Part shown: positions 43,511 through 51,674 of the stretch, piece after piece
Layout: every line of letters begins with the position of its first letter
Position numbering within the stretch: position 1 is the first letter of the stretch
NCBI RefSeq assembly: GCF_021654135.1
Contig: NZ_JAKGSD010000047.1
Location: 1 to 64,000, forward strand
Reading direction: 5' to 3'
Length of the DNA stretch: 64,000 bases
Origin: Amycolatopsis tucumanensis
GTDB taxonomy: Bacteria > Actinomycetota > Actinomycetes > Mycobacteriales > Pseudonocardiaceae
Translations under genes and position numbers: made by a program
The notes under the pieces: model-generated
Databases searched by the model: none
What the model saw: only the letters and a program-made list of their open reading frames with translations
Told to the model about the DNA's origin: nothing

Positions 43511-43790
43511 CTACGTCGCGAGTGAGTCGATCATGGCGTACACCTCGGCGAACGTCAGCAGACTCGGCGCCGGGGCCCCGTCCAACTCGGCCCGTGCGGC
43601 TGCTCGCTGCGCCTGCGACTCGGTGATCGCCTCAACCAGCGCCGCCGGATCAACTCCTGCCTCGATCGTTGATCGCAGCCGCCGCAGCTTCGCCTCCGCC
43701 GCCTCCGAGCGATGCCGAGCGGCATCATGCGCTCCCGTCTCGTTCTTCCCCTGAGAGGCCACCAGCGTTTCGACTGTCCGGTCCCGGTTC
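43511..43790 (-). pseudogene. C-terminal fragment of a third serine recombinase
   Basis: The last about 90 codons read RTVETLVASQGKNETG, then IEAGVDPAALVEAITESQAQ and RAAARAEL, closely matching the C-terminus of the intact recombinase at 21-1574 (IGAGVDPAALVDAVNEAQAQ and RAAARA). The catalytic and recombinase domains are missing; sequence upstream belongs to an oppositely oriented transposase fragment. A remnant of an older element related to the one at the left end. Confidence 0.8.
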
Positions 43791-43795
43791 CAAGG

Positions 43796-44050
43796 CGGAC
43801 GAGCCGGAACCGAACGGTTCGTGCTGACCTTCAAATCCGAGCTCGCCGACCGCATGTTGATCCTGAGCCAGCGCCATCTGGACGTCGTGCTCGCCGAGTA
43901 CGTCCGGCATTTCAACCGTCGACGGCCTCATCGTTCCCGAGAGCTTCGCCCGCCTCGGCTGACCCGCCCTGTGGCGAACCTCAGCCCCAGCTGATCAGGC
44001 GACATCGGCTCCTTGGCGGCCTGATGATCGAGTACGAGCGAGCCGCGTAA
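43796..44050 (+). pseudogene. C-terminal fragment of an integrase-core transposase
   Basis: The plus strand reads ERFVLTFKSELADRMLILSQ, then LAEYVRHFNRRRPHRSRELR, the end of an rve/DDE integrase core of the kind in IS481/IS3 relatives. A frameshift near 43990 then gives LIRRHRLLGGLMIEYERAA, the usual C-terminal tail. The first two thirds are missing and abut the recombinase fragment. Confidence 0.8.
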
Positions 44051-44096
44051 AGCTGCTGGTCAGCGCTGGTAGCTGGCGTATTCCGGCCGTAACCTG

Positions 44097-44942
44097 TCAG
44101 ACCTGTTCCAGCTCGGTCTTGACAGAGGTCGCGGCGCGGATGAAGGCGGCGACCTGGCGAGAGGTTGACTCCCGGTGCCAGGCGATCACGAGGGTGGCCG
44201 GCTCGGCGTCGAGGACAGGACGGCTGACCGTACCGGGTGGCAGACGATCACGGATCGATTCCGGGAGCACCGCGACCATCCGCCCGAGCCGGACAAGCTG
44301 CAGCAGTTGGTCGGTGTCGGTGACGAGGTGGCCGGTCACCTCGGGGCGAGACTCCGGCCATCGGGGCTGGGTTCCGCCGCGCAGGTCGGCCATCGACACC
44401 TCGGTGCGGGCGGTCAGGGGGTGGCCATCCGGAAGCACCACGACCTGGCCTTCGACGTGGAGGTCGTCGCTGTCCAGGCCGCTCAGATCGTTCTGCGGCC
44501 GGTGCAGCAGGGCGAGGTCGGCGCGGCCGTCGCGCACCATCGCGGCGCGTTCGCCGACACTGAAGACGAGATCGACCGGAACGGCGTCGGGGGTGGCAGC
44601 GTAGCGGTCCAGGATCGGCTGCAACAGGTCGGCGTCGCTGCCGGGTTTGAGCGCCAGGACCAGCCGCGGAGTGGTTTCCGCCGCCCTTCGCGCACGGCGC
44701 ACCGCGGCGGCCACCGCATCCAGTGCGACACGTCCCTCGGCCAAGAACACCTCCCCGGCCGCCGTGAGCTGCACCCCGCGACTGGTGCGGTCCAGCAGAG
44801 TGAGGCCCATCCGTTGTTCGAGCAGGCGGATCGCCCGGGACAGGGGTGGCTGTGCGATGCCCAGCCGCTGGGCAGCCCGCCCGAAGTGCAGTTCCTCGGC
44901 GACCGCGATGAAGTAGCGCAGTTCCCGGGTCTGGACGTCCAT
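44097..44942 (-). CDS. LysR-family regulator
   Basis: A 281-residue LysR protein: N-terminal winged HTH (ELRYFIAVAEELHFGRAAQR, then LGIAQPPLSRAIRLLEQRMG) and a periplasmic-binding-like effector domain with AMVRDGRADLALLHRP. It diverges from the SDR gene at 45012 across 69 bases, the usual LysR-target layout. No ribosome site precedes ATG 44942, so the mRNA may be leaderless. Confidence 0.92.
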   Translation of the reverse strand: MDVQTRELRYFIAVAEELHFGRAAQRLGIAQPPLSRAIRLLEQRMGLTLLDRTSRGVQLTAAGEVFLAEGRVALDAVAAAVRRARRAAETTPRLVLALKPGSDADLLQPILDRYAATPDAVPVDLVFSVGERAAMVRDGRADLALLHRPQNDLSGLDSDDLHVEGQVVVLPDGHPLTARTEVSMADLRGGTQPRWPESRPEVTGHLVTDTDQLLQLVRLGRMVAVLPESIRDRLPPGTVSRPVLDAEPATLVIAWHRESTSRQVAAFIRAATSVKTELEQV

Positions 44943-45011
44943 ACAAGGAGGGTATCGAGCGAGATCAGTCCGGTCCTGGCCTAGGGGAACGACGGGTGAT
45001 TCGCTGATCGT

Positions 45012-45758
45012 ATGAGTGATGACGCAACGATTGCCCTGGTGACGGGGGCGAACAAGGGGATCGGGCGGGCCGTCGCTGGCCAGCTCGCGAGGCTCGGGAT
45101 GACGGTGGTAGTTGGTGCCCGAGACCTGGAGAAGGGCGCCGAGGCGGTGGCCGAGATCAGCGCGGCGGGTGGTATCGCGCACCCGATCGGCCTCGACGTG
45201 ACGGACCAACGCGGGGTGAGCGCGGCGGCCGAGCAGATCGCCGAGCGGTTCGGCCGTCTGGACGTCCTGGTCAACAACGCCGGCATCGCCGGCGACCTCG
45301 GGACGCAGGCGCCGGGCTCCGCACACCTCGATGGGGTGCGGGCGGTGTTCGAGACGAACCTGTTCGGTGTCGTCACCGTGATCGAGGCGATGCTCCCGCT
45401 GCTGCGCCGTTCGTCCGCGGCACGGATTGTGAACGTCTCCAGCGGCACCTCGTCGATGACGTGGACGACCGATGCCACCCACTACCTGAGTCGGATGCCG
45501 GGTTCGCTGGGCTATCCGGTGTCGAAGGCGGCACTGAACATGCTCACGGTGCAGTACGCAAAAGCACTGTCACGCGAAGGGATCCTGGTGAACGCGGTCG
45601 CGCCTGGTGCGTGTGACACGGACTTCGCCAAGGGCCTGCCGTTCCAGTTGACTCGGACCGCAGCCGAGGGCGCTGCGATCGTGGTGCGGCTGGCCACGCT
45701 CGGGCGAGAGTGTCCCACAGGCGGCTTCTTCGACGACAACGGCAGGGTGCCTTGGTGA
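45012..45758 (+). CDS. Short-chain dehydrogenase (carbonyl reductase-like)
   Basis: A 248-residue SDR with all classical motifs: LVTGANKGIGRAVAGQLARL for NADP(H), VLVNNAGIAGD, IVNVSSGTSSM (catalytic Ser) and GYPVSKAALNMLTV (YxxxK). The extended loop before the Tyr resembles carbonyl reductase relatives in bacteria. Probably regulated by the divergent LysR. Substrate unknown. Confidence 0.93.
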   Translation: MSDDATIALVTGANKGIGRAVAGQLARLGMTVVVGARDLEKGAEAVAEISAAGGIAHPIGLDVTDQRGVSAAAEQIAERFGRLDVLVNNAGIAGDLGTQAPGSAHLDGVRAVFETNLFGVVTVIEAMLPLLRRSSAARIVNVSSGTSSMTWTTDATHYLSRMPGSLGYPVSKAALNMLTVQYAKALSREGILVNAVAPGACDTDFAKGLPFQLTRTAAEGAAIVVRLATLGRECPTGGFFDDNGRVPW

Positions 45759-45985
45759 GGGGGCCGGAAGGCAGGACGACGGGTGCGCTGAGGGACAGGG
45801 CAGCGCTGGTCACCGGTGGCTCACGCGGAATCGGCGCGGCGGTCGTGCGACGGCTCGCATCGACGGGGCAGCGGTGGCCATCGACTACCGGCCCCAGGCC
45901 GACGCGGCGAACGGCTCACTGCCGAGATCAACACCGCTGGTGACAACGCGATCACCTGTCGTCTCGACCTTGAAGGTGCGTGGGC
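45755..45985 (+). pseudogene. Truncated second SDR gene
   Basis: Beginning at a GTG overlapping the previous stop, the sequence reads DRAALVTGGSRGIGAAVVRR, then after frameshifts near 45860-45920 resumes as LTAEINTAGDNAITCRLDL. It stops where an oppositely oriented IS3-type transposase fragment begins, so only the N-terminal Rossmann part remains. Confidence 0.75.
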
Positions 45986-45988
45986 TGA

Positions 45989-46171
45989 TGCCCTCGGCCC
46001 GACCCCGGCCATGATGTTGGCGACGGTCTTCGCCGTGACCACCTCGCCCTGGTCACGCGGTTCGGCGGTGATGCGCGGCGACCCGTAGGTGCCGTGCGAG
46101 TCCCGGTGCGCCTGGGTGATCTTCACCTCCAGGTCGGCGCGGCGTTGCAGCAGCCGCGCCATGCGCAGCAC
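45989..46171 (-). pseudogene. IS3-family transposase OrfB fragment
   Basis: About 60 codons read RRADLEVKITQAHRDSHGTY, then GSPRITAEPRDQGEVVTAKT and VANIMAGVG, the HTH_21 region just before the integrase core of IS3-family OrfB. The catalytic core is absent and it joins the truncated SDR directly. Confidence 0.8.
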
Positions 46172-46304
46172 CGAGAAGCGTGTGCGCTTCGGTGAGGTGG
46201 CGCCGGCGCTCCCGGCGAACTCGTCGGGACCGGCGTATTGCCCATCAAAGCGAACCGGCGTGACGCTGTGCAGGTGCTCCCCGCAGGCTCGTCCGAAGCT
46301 CTGT

Positions 46305-46400
46305 TCGTATTCCAGGGTGGGAGACCAGGTGCAGGCCGAGCCGGCGGTAGGCCTCCGCTTTGTCCGCCGGGTCGGCGTTGATCAGTGTCTGTCGGACGTC
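46305..46400 (-). pseudogene. C-terminal scrap of a fourth serine recombinase
   Basis: The minus strand reads RQTLINADPADKAEAYRRLG then LHLVSHP, parallel to DADPGDKLEVYRQLGLKL in the recombinase remnant at 14698-16240. Only about 30 codons survive. Confidence 0.55.
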
Positions 46401-46537
46401 GCGGGTAGCCGACTTTTTCGGCGGAGCGCGGGTCGTTGCGCAGCACCCGCGATTCCCGGCTGGCGTCCACCCTCGCTATCCGCGCGACGTCGGCTGGCGC
46501 GGCACCTCCTCGGTCGTGTCGCCTCCCGTCGAGCCGG

Positions 46538-47965
46538 CTACCTCACCGACAGCGCCTTCGAGAGCGTATCCACGGCCGGGACGCGTTCAGCCCGCTGCGA
46601 CAAGAGCGCGGAGCCGAACAGCAGCGCGGCGATGAGGATCGACACCGCGGTGATGGCGGCGGTCGATCCGTATGTGCCGGCAGCGGTGTAGAAGAGACCG
46701 CCGACGATCGCGACCGACAAGGCGGCGCTGATCTGCAGGGTCGCGTTCACCAGGCCGCTGGCCAGTCCCGCGAACGCGCGCGGGATGTGGGTGACCGTGA
46801 GGCGGATCAGCGCGGGCAGAGCGAGCCCTTGGCCGAAGCCGATGAGCGCCAAGGGTGCGGCGGTCCACGCCGTGTGCTCGAATGCGGCGGCGAGCCCGGC
46901 GAAGGCGAGGAAGCCGATGGTCTCCAGGCACAGGCCGAGCGCGGCGATCCGGCGCCCCATCACCCGCACGAGGTACGGCACGGTCAGCGGGCCGATGAGG
47001 AAACCGATGCCCAGCGGGAGGATGTCCAGGCTCGCCTGCAACGGCGTGCGACCGACCGTCTGCTCGTGTTCGGAAAAGATGAGGAAGAACGCGGCGATCG
47101 AGTAGAACAGGGCGACCGCCACGAGCGCGATCCGCACTCCGGGCGCGGTGACCGCTCCGGGTGGCACCAGGGGCATCACACGACCACCGCGCCGGTCGCC
47201 GCCGAGCGAGGACTCGTAACGCCAAAACTTGCGCAGCAGGATGACGGCGGCGACGACCAGGACGAAGCACCACCAAGGCCAGTCCAGCGCGCGCCCCTCG
47301 ACCAAGGGGATGACGATCCCGGCAAGACCTCCGAAGAGCAGGACGGCGCCGACCCAGTCGAGTCTTTCCACGCCCCGGGTGTGCCGGTCGCGCAGGAACA
47401 GGCTGCCCAGCAGAGCCAGCGCCGCGACGGGCAGGTTGATGAGGAAGATCGCTCGCCAGCCCAGCCCCCAGACATCGGCGGTGACGAGGAGGCCGCCAAG
47501 GGACTGGCCGATGACCGCGGCGAGGCCAAGGGTCGCACCGTGGAAGCCGAGGGCGATCGTCTGGTCACGGCCGTCGAGGCTCGCGCGGATGAGGGCCAGC
47601 GACTGCGGCGCCATCAGCGCGGCCGTCAGACCTTGCAGGATGCGCCCGGCGAGGAGCAGCCAGGGCGCGCCGGCCGAACCGCAGATCAGCGAGGCCAGGA
47701 CGAACCCGACGATTCCGATGAGGAAAGCGCGCCGCCGCCCGTACAGATCGCCGAGCCGGCCGCCGAGGGTGAGCGTCACGGCATAGGTGGCGGCGTAACC
47801 GGCCACGATCTGCTGGCCCAGGATGTCACCGCCACCGAGGTCGTCTTGAATCGACGGGATGGCGAGGTTGACGATGAAGAAGTCCAGAGGCGGCAGCAGC
47901 GTGCCGGCCAGCAGTGTGACCACGCCTACCCAAGTCCGGGCCGGCGTTTTCGGTGTTGAACTCAC
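46538..47965 (-). CDS. DHA2-family MFS transporter
   Basis: A 475-residue multidrug/small-molecule:H+ antiporter of the 14-helix DHA2 type. Visible motifs: LPPLDFFIVNLAIPSIQDDL in helix 1, LGGRLGDLYGRRRAFLIG in loop 2-3, and AGRILQGLTAALMAPQSLAL. The start is taken as GTG 47965, giving the usual N-terminus before helix 1. It lies downstream of an aldo/keto reductase remnant and may be controlled by the XRE regulator at 48543. Confidence 0.9.
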   Translation of the reverse strand: MSSTPKTPARTWVGVVTLLAGTLLPPLDFFIVNLAIPSIQDDLGGGDILGQQIVAGYAATYAVTLTLGGRLGDLYGRRRAFLIGIVGFVLASLICGSAGAPWLLLAGRILQGLTAALMAPQSLALIRASLDGRDQTIALGFHGATLGLAAVIGQSLGGLLVTADVWGLGWRAIFLINLPVAALALLGSLFLRDRHTRGVERLDWVGAVLLFGGLAGIVIPLVEGRALDWPWWCFVLVVAAVILLRKFWRYESSLGGDRRGGRVMPLVPPGAVTAPGVRIALVAVALFYSIAAFFLIFSEHEQTVGRTPLQASLDILPLGIGFLIGPLTVPYLVRVMGRRIAALGLCLETIGFLAFAGLAAAFEHTAWTAAPLALIGFGQGLALPALIRLTVTHIPRAFAGLASGLVNATLQISAALSVAIVGGLFYTAAGTYGSTAAITAVSILIAALLFGSALLSQRAERVPAVDTLSKALSVR

Positions 47966-48094
47966 TGCTTGGTCCCGCTTTCGGCAACGTTGGACGAGAC
48001 ACCGCGGAGCCGGGTTCCTCGGTAGATCACGAAGACGGTTTCCATGAATTCCCTTTCCGGTTCTTATCCCCGCGGCCAGGCAGGCGGGCCCACG

Positions 48095-48546
48095 AAATCG
48101 AGCAGCGAAAGACAGGAGATTGGGGTTGCTCCGGCGGAGCGAGGTGTCCGCGACCTTGGCCGTGCCGGAACAGGCAGGCCGACGTCGGAGTGGTGCAGCA
48201 TCCAGGACAGTGCCACATTGGACGGTGGCGCGTCGTGCGCCGCGGCGATGGGGCGCGCCGGCTGCCCGGCGGTGACGGAAGTCCACGGGATGAACCCGAT
48301 GTCGTGCCGAGTGCAGTAGACCAGGACGTCGGCGGAGCTTCGGTCAGCGGTTGTACCGGTTCAGGACCGTGGCGAGGTCGGTGATCAGCCGCGCCTGCTG
48401 CCGGAGGTACTCGGGGCGACCGGCCGGTCTTCGGGCTCGCCCCGGAATCCGAGCCCGGTCAGCCGCATGGCGCCGAAGCCCAGGCGACCGACCTTCTTCC
48501 CGGTGATCCCGTAGGTGCCCACGCTGTCCGCGGCACAGGCGGTCAT
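48095..48546 (-). pseudogene. Decayed aldo/keto reductase
   Basis: ATG 48546 overlaps the XRE stop and opens a frame reading YGITGKKVGRLGFGAMRLTG, an aldo/keto reductase N-terminus. After a deletion that removes the barrel centre, other frames give RSSADVLVYCTRHDIGFIPW, then HDAPPSNVALSWMLHHSDVG and a VPGTAKVxDTSLRR-like end. About 150 codons of a usual 280-320 remain, with frameshifts. Confidence 0.75.
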
Positions 48547-49418
48547 GATCGGGTGTCACCGTTCTCCAGGACCTCGTCCTGGTCGGCGTTGTCGGCGGTG
48601 GCTGCCTGCTCGGCCAGACGGCGCAGGAGGACCAGCCCGTCGTGGCTCGCGCTACCGGGTTCGGCGCTGTAAACGGACAGGTGCTGCCCGGGCGCGCTGG
48701 CGACGGCCAGCGTCTCGAAGTGCAGCCTCAGCTCCCCCACCTGTGGATGCAGGAAATGCTTCACCTCGCGGGTCCGCGGACGCACTTCGTAGCGGGCCCA
48801 CAGGTTCGCGAACGCCGGGCTGCGCAAGGTCAGTTCGCCGACGACCCGCTCGATGTGCTCGTCCGCGGGGAACTGCGACGACGATGCCCGCAGGTTGCTC
48901 ACCGCCAGCCGCGACGCCGCGTCCCAGTCGCCGTAAAAGGACCTCGCGTACGGGTCGAGGAAGATCATGCGCAGCAAGTTGTCGTACCGGGCGAACCCGC
49001 GGTAGAGCTCCCTGGCCATGGCGTTGGCGGCGAGGATGTCCTGCGCCGCGCCGACCAGGAAAGCGGGCACGTCCGGCATGCCGTCCATCAGCCGGACGAG
49101 TTCCGGAGCGACCGTCAGCGAGGTGACTGAACTCGCCCCGAACACCGGAAGGGCGAGCCGGAACAGGTGCGCCGCGGCGGCGTCATCCAGTCGCAGCGCG
49201 CTGGCGATCGACCGCAGCACCTGGTCGGACGGATGCCGTTCCCGGCCCTGCTCGAGCCGGATGTAGTAGTCCGTGCTCACGCCGGCGAGCAACGCCACTT
49301 CGTCGCGCCGGAGCCCCGGGACCCGCCGCGGGCCGTCGTCGGGCAGACCGACCTCCTGCGCCCGGAGGAGCGCCCGTCGAGCACGCAGGTAGTCACCGAG
49401 CTTGTTCTCACTGTCCAC
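48543..49418 (-). CDS. XRE-family regulator with MmyB-type ligand domain
   Basis: A 291-residue regulator. The HTH is VPGLRRDEVALLAGVSTDYY, then IRLEQGRERHPSDQVLRSIA. The C-terminal domain, with ELYRGFARYDNLLRMIFLDP and SAEPGSASHDGLVLLRRLA, matches MmyB-like ligand-binding regulators that often control adjacent dehydrogenase or reductase genes. GTG 49418 lies only three bases after a perfect palindrome, so transcripts may be leaderless and self-controlled. It overlaps the aldo/keto reductase remnant, its probable former target. Confidence 0.9.
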   Translation of the reverse strand: MDSENKLGDYLRARRALLRAQEVGLPDDGPRRVPGLRRDEVALLAGVSTDYYIRLEQGRERHPSDQVLRSIASALRLDDAAAAHLFRLALPVFGASSVTSLTVAPELVRLMDGMPDVPAFLVGAAQDILAANAMARELYRGFARYDNLLRMIFLDPYARSFYGDWDAASRLAVSNLRASSSQFPADEHIERVVGELTLRSPAFANLWARYEVRPRTREVKHFLHPQVGELRLHFETLAVASAPGQHLSVYSAEPGSASHDGLVLLRRLAEQAATADNADQDEVLENGDTRS

Positions 49419-49421
49419 GCC

Positions 49422-49439
49422 GCCGACAGTAATGTCGGC
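49422..49439. promoter_or_regulatory. Perfect palindrome at the XRE regulator start
   Basis: GCCGACA-GTAA-TGTCGGC spans 49422-49439, with seven-base perfect arms, immediately upstream of GTG 49418. It probably is the autoregulatory operator of the MmyB-type protein. Confidence 0.65.
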
Positions 49440-49571
49440 CGGCTCCCGGAGCGTGGGTGCAGCACACCCATGCAGGCCTGGCCGGCGCTCCGGCATCGCG
49501 GCGGTCAATCCTGCTGCTCCGTCGGCCGGACCAGGACATCGTTAACGGCGACGCGGCGAGGCCTGGTCACG

Positions 49572-49850
49572 ATGAAGCCGACCGTCAACACGGGATTTCG
49601 CCGGAGCTGGGCCGGACGCGAGCGTCCCGGGACGATCGCCGACTACGACGCTCTCGCCGCCCGGCTCGACCGCATCGGGCGCGATGCTCGGCGGCCGACC
49701 GAGCCGGAGGAAGTGGCGGCCGCGATCGTCGCGCTGGTCGGCCTGCCGCAACCGCCCTTGCGGCTCACCGTCGGCAGCGACGCCTCGGCCGGAATCCGCG
49801 CCGCCCGGATCCGCCAGCTGGCCGACTTGGAGACCCGATGGATCGCCTGA
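49572..49850 (+). pseudogene. C-terminal fragment of an SDR
   Basis: About 92 codons read TIADYDALAARLDRIGRDAR, then EEVAAAIVALVGLPQPPLRL and TVGSDASAGIR, matching the C-terminal third of classical SDRs with the 'PPLRLPLGSDA' end. No Rossmann part remains. It overlaps the next SDR's ATG by 13 bases and may now only serve translational coupling. Confidence 0.65.
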
Positions 49851-50566
49851 CCGGCAAGACCGCGTTGATCACCGGCGGCAGCGAGGGAATCGGCCTCGCC
49901 ATCGCCACCGCGTTCGCGCGGGAAGGAGCGAACCTCGTGCTTCTCGCGCGCGACAGCCGCAAGCTCGACGCCGTGACGTTGCCGAACACGCGCACCGTCG
50001 CCGTCGACCTCAACGACGAGGACGCACTCGTCGCCGCTGCCGGATCCCTGGACGTCGACGTGCTCGTGAACAACGCCGGTGTCTCGCACATGCCGCCGCT
50101 GTCCGAACTCACCAAGCCCCAGTTCGACGCGATGGTGCACCTGAACCTGCGCGTACCGGTGCTGCTGACCCAGTTGCTGCGCGAGCGGCTGAGCGTGATC
50201 GTGAACATCTCCAGTTACTGGGCGGACAAAATGGTCGCCGGGCGCCCCTCTTCGGTCTATTCGGCCACCCGCGGCGCGCTCAACTCGCTCACCAAGGCGC
50301 TGGCCAACGAACTCGGTCCGCGCGTCCGGGTCAACGCCATCGCACCCGGCTCGATCCGCACGCCGACGTTCGAACGCGCCTACCTCGCGCGGATGACCCC
50401 GGACCAGCGCGCGGATTACGAGCACTACGTCCACGACGCGTATCCGGCCCAGCGGATCGGCGAACCCGAGGACGTGGCCGAAGCCGCCGTTTACCTCGCC
50501 TCGGACGACGCCCGGTGGGTGACCGGCACAGTGCTGCACGTCGACGGTGGATTGACGATCAGATAG
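49838..50566 (+). CDS. Short-chain dehydrogenase with YxxxR active site
   Basis: A 242-residue SDR. Cofactor motif ALITGGSEGIGLAIATAFAR, VLVNNAGVSHM, catalytic Ser in VIVNISSYWAD, and the C-terminal WVTGTVLHVDGGLTIR are normal. The catalytic Tyr is in VYSATRGALNSL, with Arg in place of the usual Lys. The XRE regulator is divergent at 49418, with the SDR fragment between. Substrate unknown. Confidence 0.9.
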   Translation: MDRLTGKTALITGGSEGIGLAIATAFAREGANLVLLARDSRKLDAVTLPNTRTVAVDLNDEDALVAAAGSLDVDVLVNNAGVSHMPPLSELTKPQFDAMVHLNLRVPVLLTQLLRERLSVIVNISSYWADKMVAGRPSSVYSATRGALNSLTKALANELGPRVRVNAIAPGSIRTPTFERAYLARMTPDQRADYEHYVHDAYPAQRIGEPEDVAEAAVYLASDDARWVTGTVLHVDGGLTIR

Positions 50567-50633
50567 CACCCACGCGGCGACACCGTCCGGAGTGGACCGG
50601 TCCCGACAGTCCTTCGCGCACGCTTCGCTGCCG

Positions 50634-51611
50634 TCAGCCCGAACCCGGGTCCGATGTGGTCGCGGCCCGATCGAGGCGGTCGCGGAGCTCGCGCAGCACC
50701 GGGACCAGCTCCGGCGGCTCCAGCACCTCGAAGTCGAACCCCTTCACCGCCACGTGCACCGCCAGCTCGCGCAGCGAGTTCGCGCCGGCCGTGAACAGGC
50801 ACGTGCGCGCGTTCACGGCCTCCAGCCGTCCCGCACCGGGCGACGTGCGCGGTGCCACCGCCTCCAACGGGGCGTGGAAGAGGACACGGGCCTGGTAGGC
50901 GTACGGTGCCGAGGTGATCCCGTGCGAGACGTAGGCGGCCGTGTTCTCCTCGGGCGGCGGGCGCGGCGTGAACCGCGCGCCCGGCGGTCCGAGTGGCCCC
51001 TCGATGCGGTCGACCCGGAAGGTGCGCCAGTCGTCCTTGGCCACGTCCCACGCCACCAGGTACCACCGGCGCGGGGTGTGCACCAGCCGGTGCGGCTCGA
51101 CCTCGCGTGCGGTGAGGCCGTCGCGCCCGCGGTAGCGCAGGCGTACGCGGCGCCGGTCGCGGCACGCGGCGGCGATCGCGGCCAGCACCTCGGCACTGAC
51201 CGCCGGATCCGCCGCCCCGGGCAGCGCCACGGTCGCCGCGCGGAACGCCTCCATCCGGTGCCGCAGCCGGGCGGGCAGGAGCTGCTGGAGCTTGGCCAGC
51301 GCCCGCACCGCGCCCTCCTCCAGGCCGGCGACGCTGCCCGTCGCGGCCATCCGCAGGCTGATCGCCACCGCCACGGCCTCCTCGTCGTCGAGCAGCAGCG
51401 GCGGCAACGCGGCCCCCACCCCCAGCCGGTACCCGCCGGCCACACCCGGCGTGGCCTCCACCGGATAACCCAGCTCGCGCAGCCGTTCCACGTCGCGCCG
51501 CACGGTGCGCAGGCCGACCTGCAGCCGGTCGGCGATTTCGGCACCGGTCCAGTCCGTACGCGCCTGCAGGAGCGACAGCAGCCGCAGCAGCCGCGCGGAG
51601 GTTTCCAACAT
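50634..51611 (-). CDS. YafY/WYL-domain transcriptional regulator
   Basis: A 325-residue regulator: N-terminal HTH_11 (TGAEIADRLQVGLRTVRRDV), then the WYL domain (LVHTPRRWYLVAWDVAKDDW) and a WCX-like C-terminal extension. It diverges from the epoxide hydrolase across 63 bases and probably controls it. ATG 51611 lacks a clear ribosome site; two in-frame upstream codons (up to 51629) are possible. Confidence 0.9.
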   Translation of the reverse strand: MLETSARLLRLLSLLQARTDWTGAEIADRLQVGLRTVRRDVERLRELGYPVEATPGVAGGYRLGVGAALPPLLLDDEEAVAVAISLRMAATGSVAGLEEGAVRALAKLQQLLPARLRHRMEAFRAATVALPGAADPAVSAEVLAAIAAACRDRRRVRLRYRGRDGLTAREVEPHRLVHTPRRWYLVAWDVAKDDWRTFRVDRIEGPLGPPGARFTPRPPPEENTAAYVSHGITSAPYAYQARVLFHAPLEAVAPRTSPGAGRLEAVNARTCLFTAGANSLRELAVHVAVKGFDFEVLEPPELVPVLRELRDRLDRAATTSDPGSG

Positions 51612-51674
51612 GGGCACCATTGTGGCCATGATCGGTGCCGGAACCTGTCACCAATCGCCAATACCGTCCCGGAC

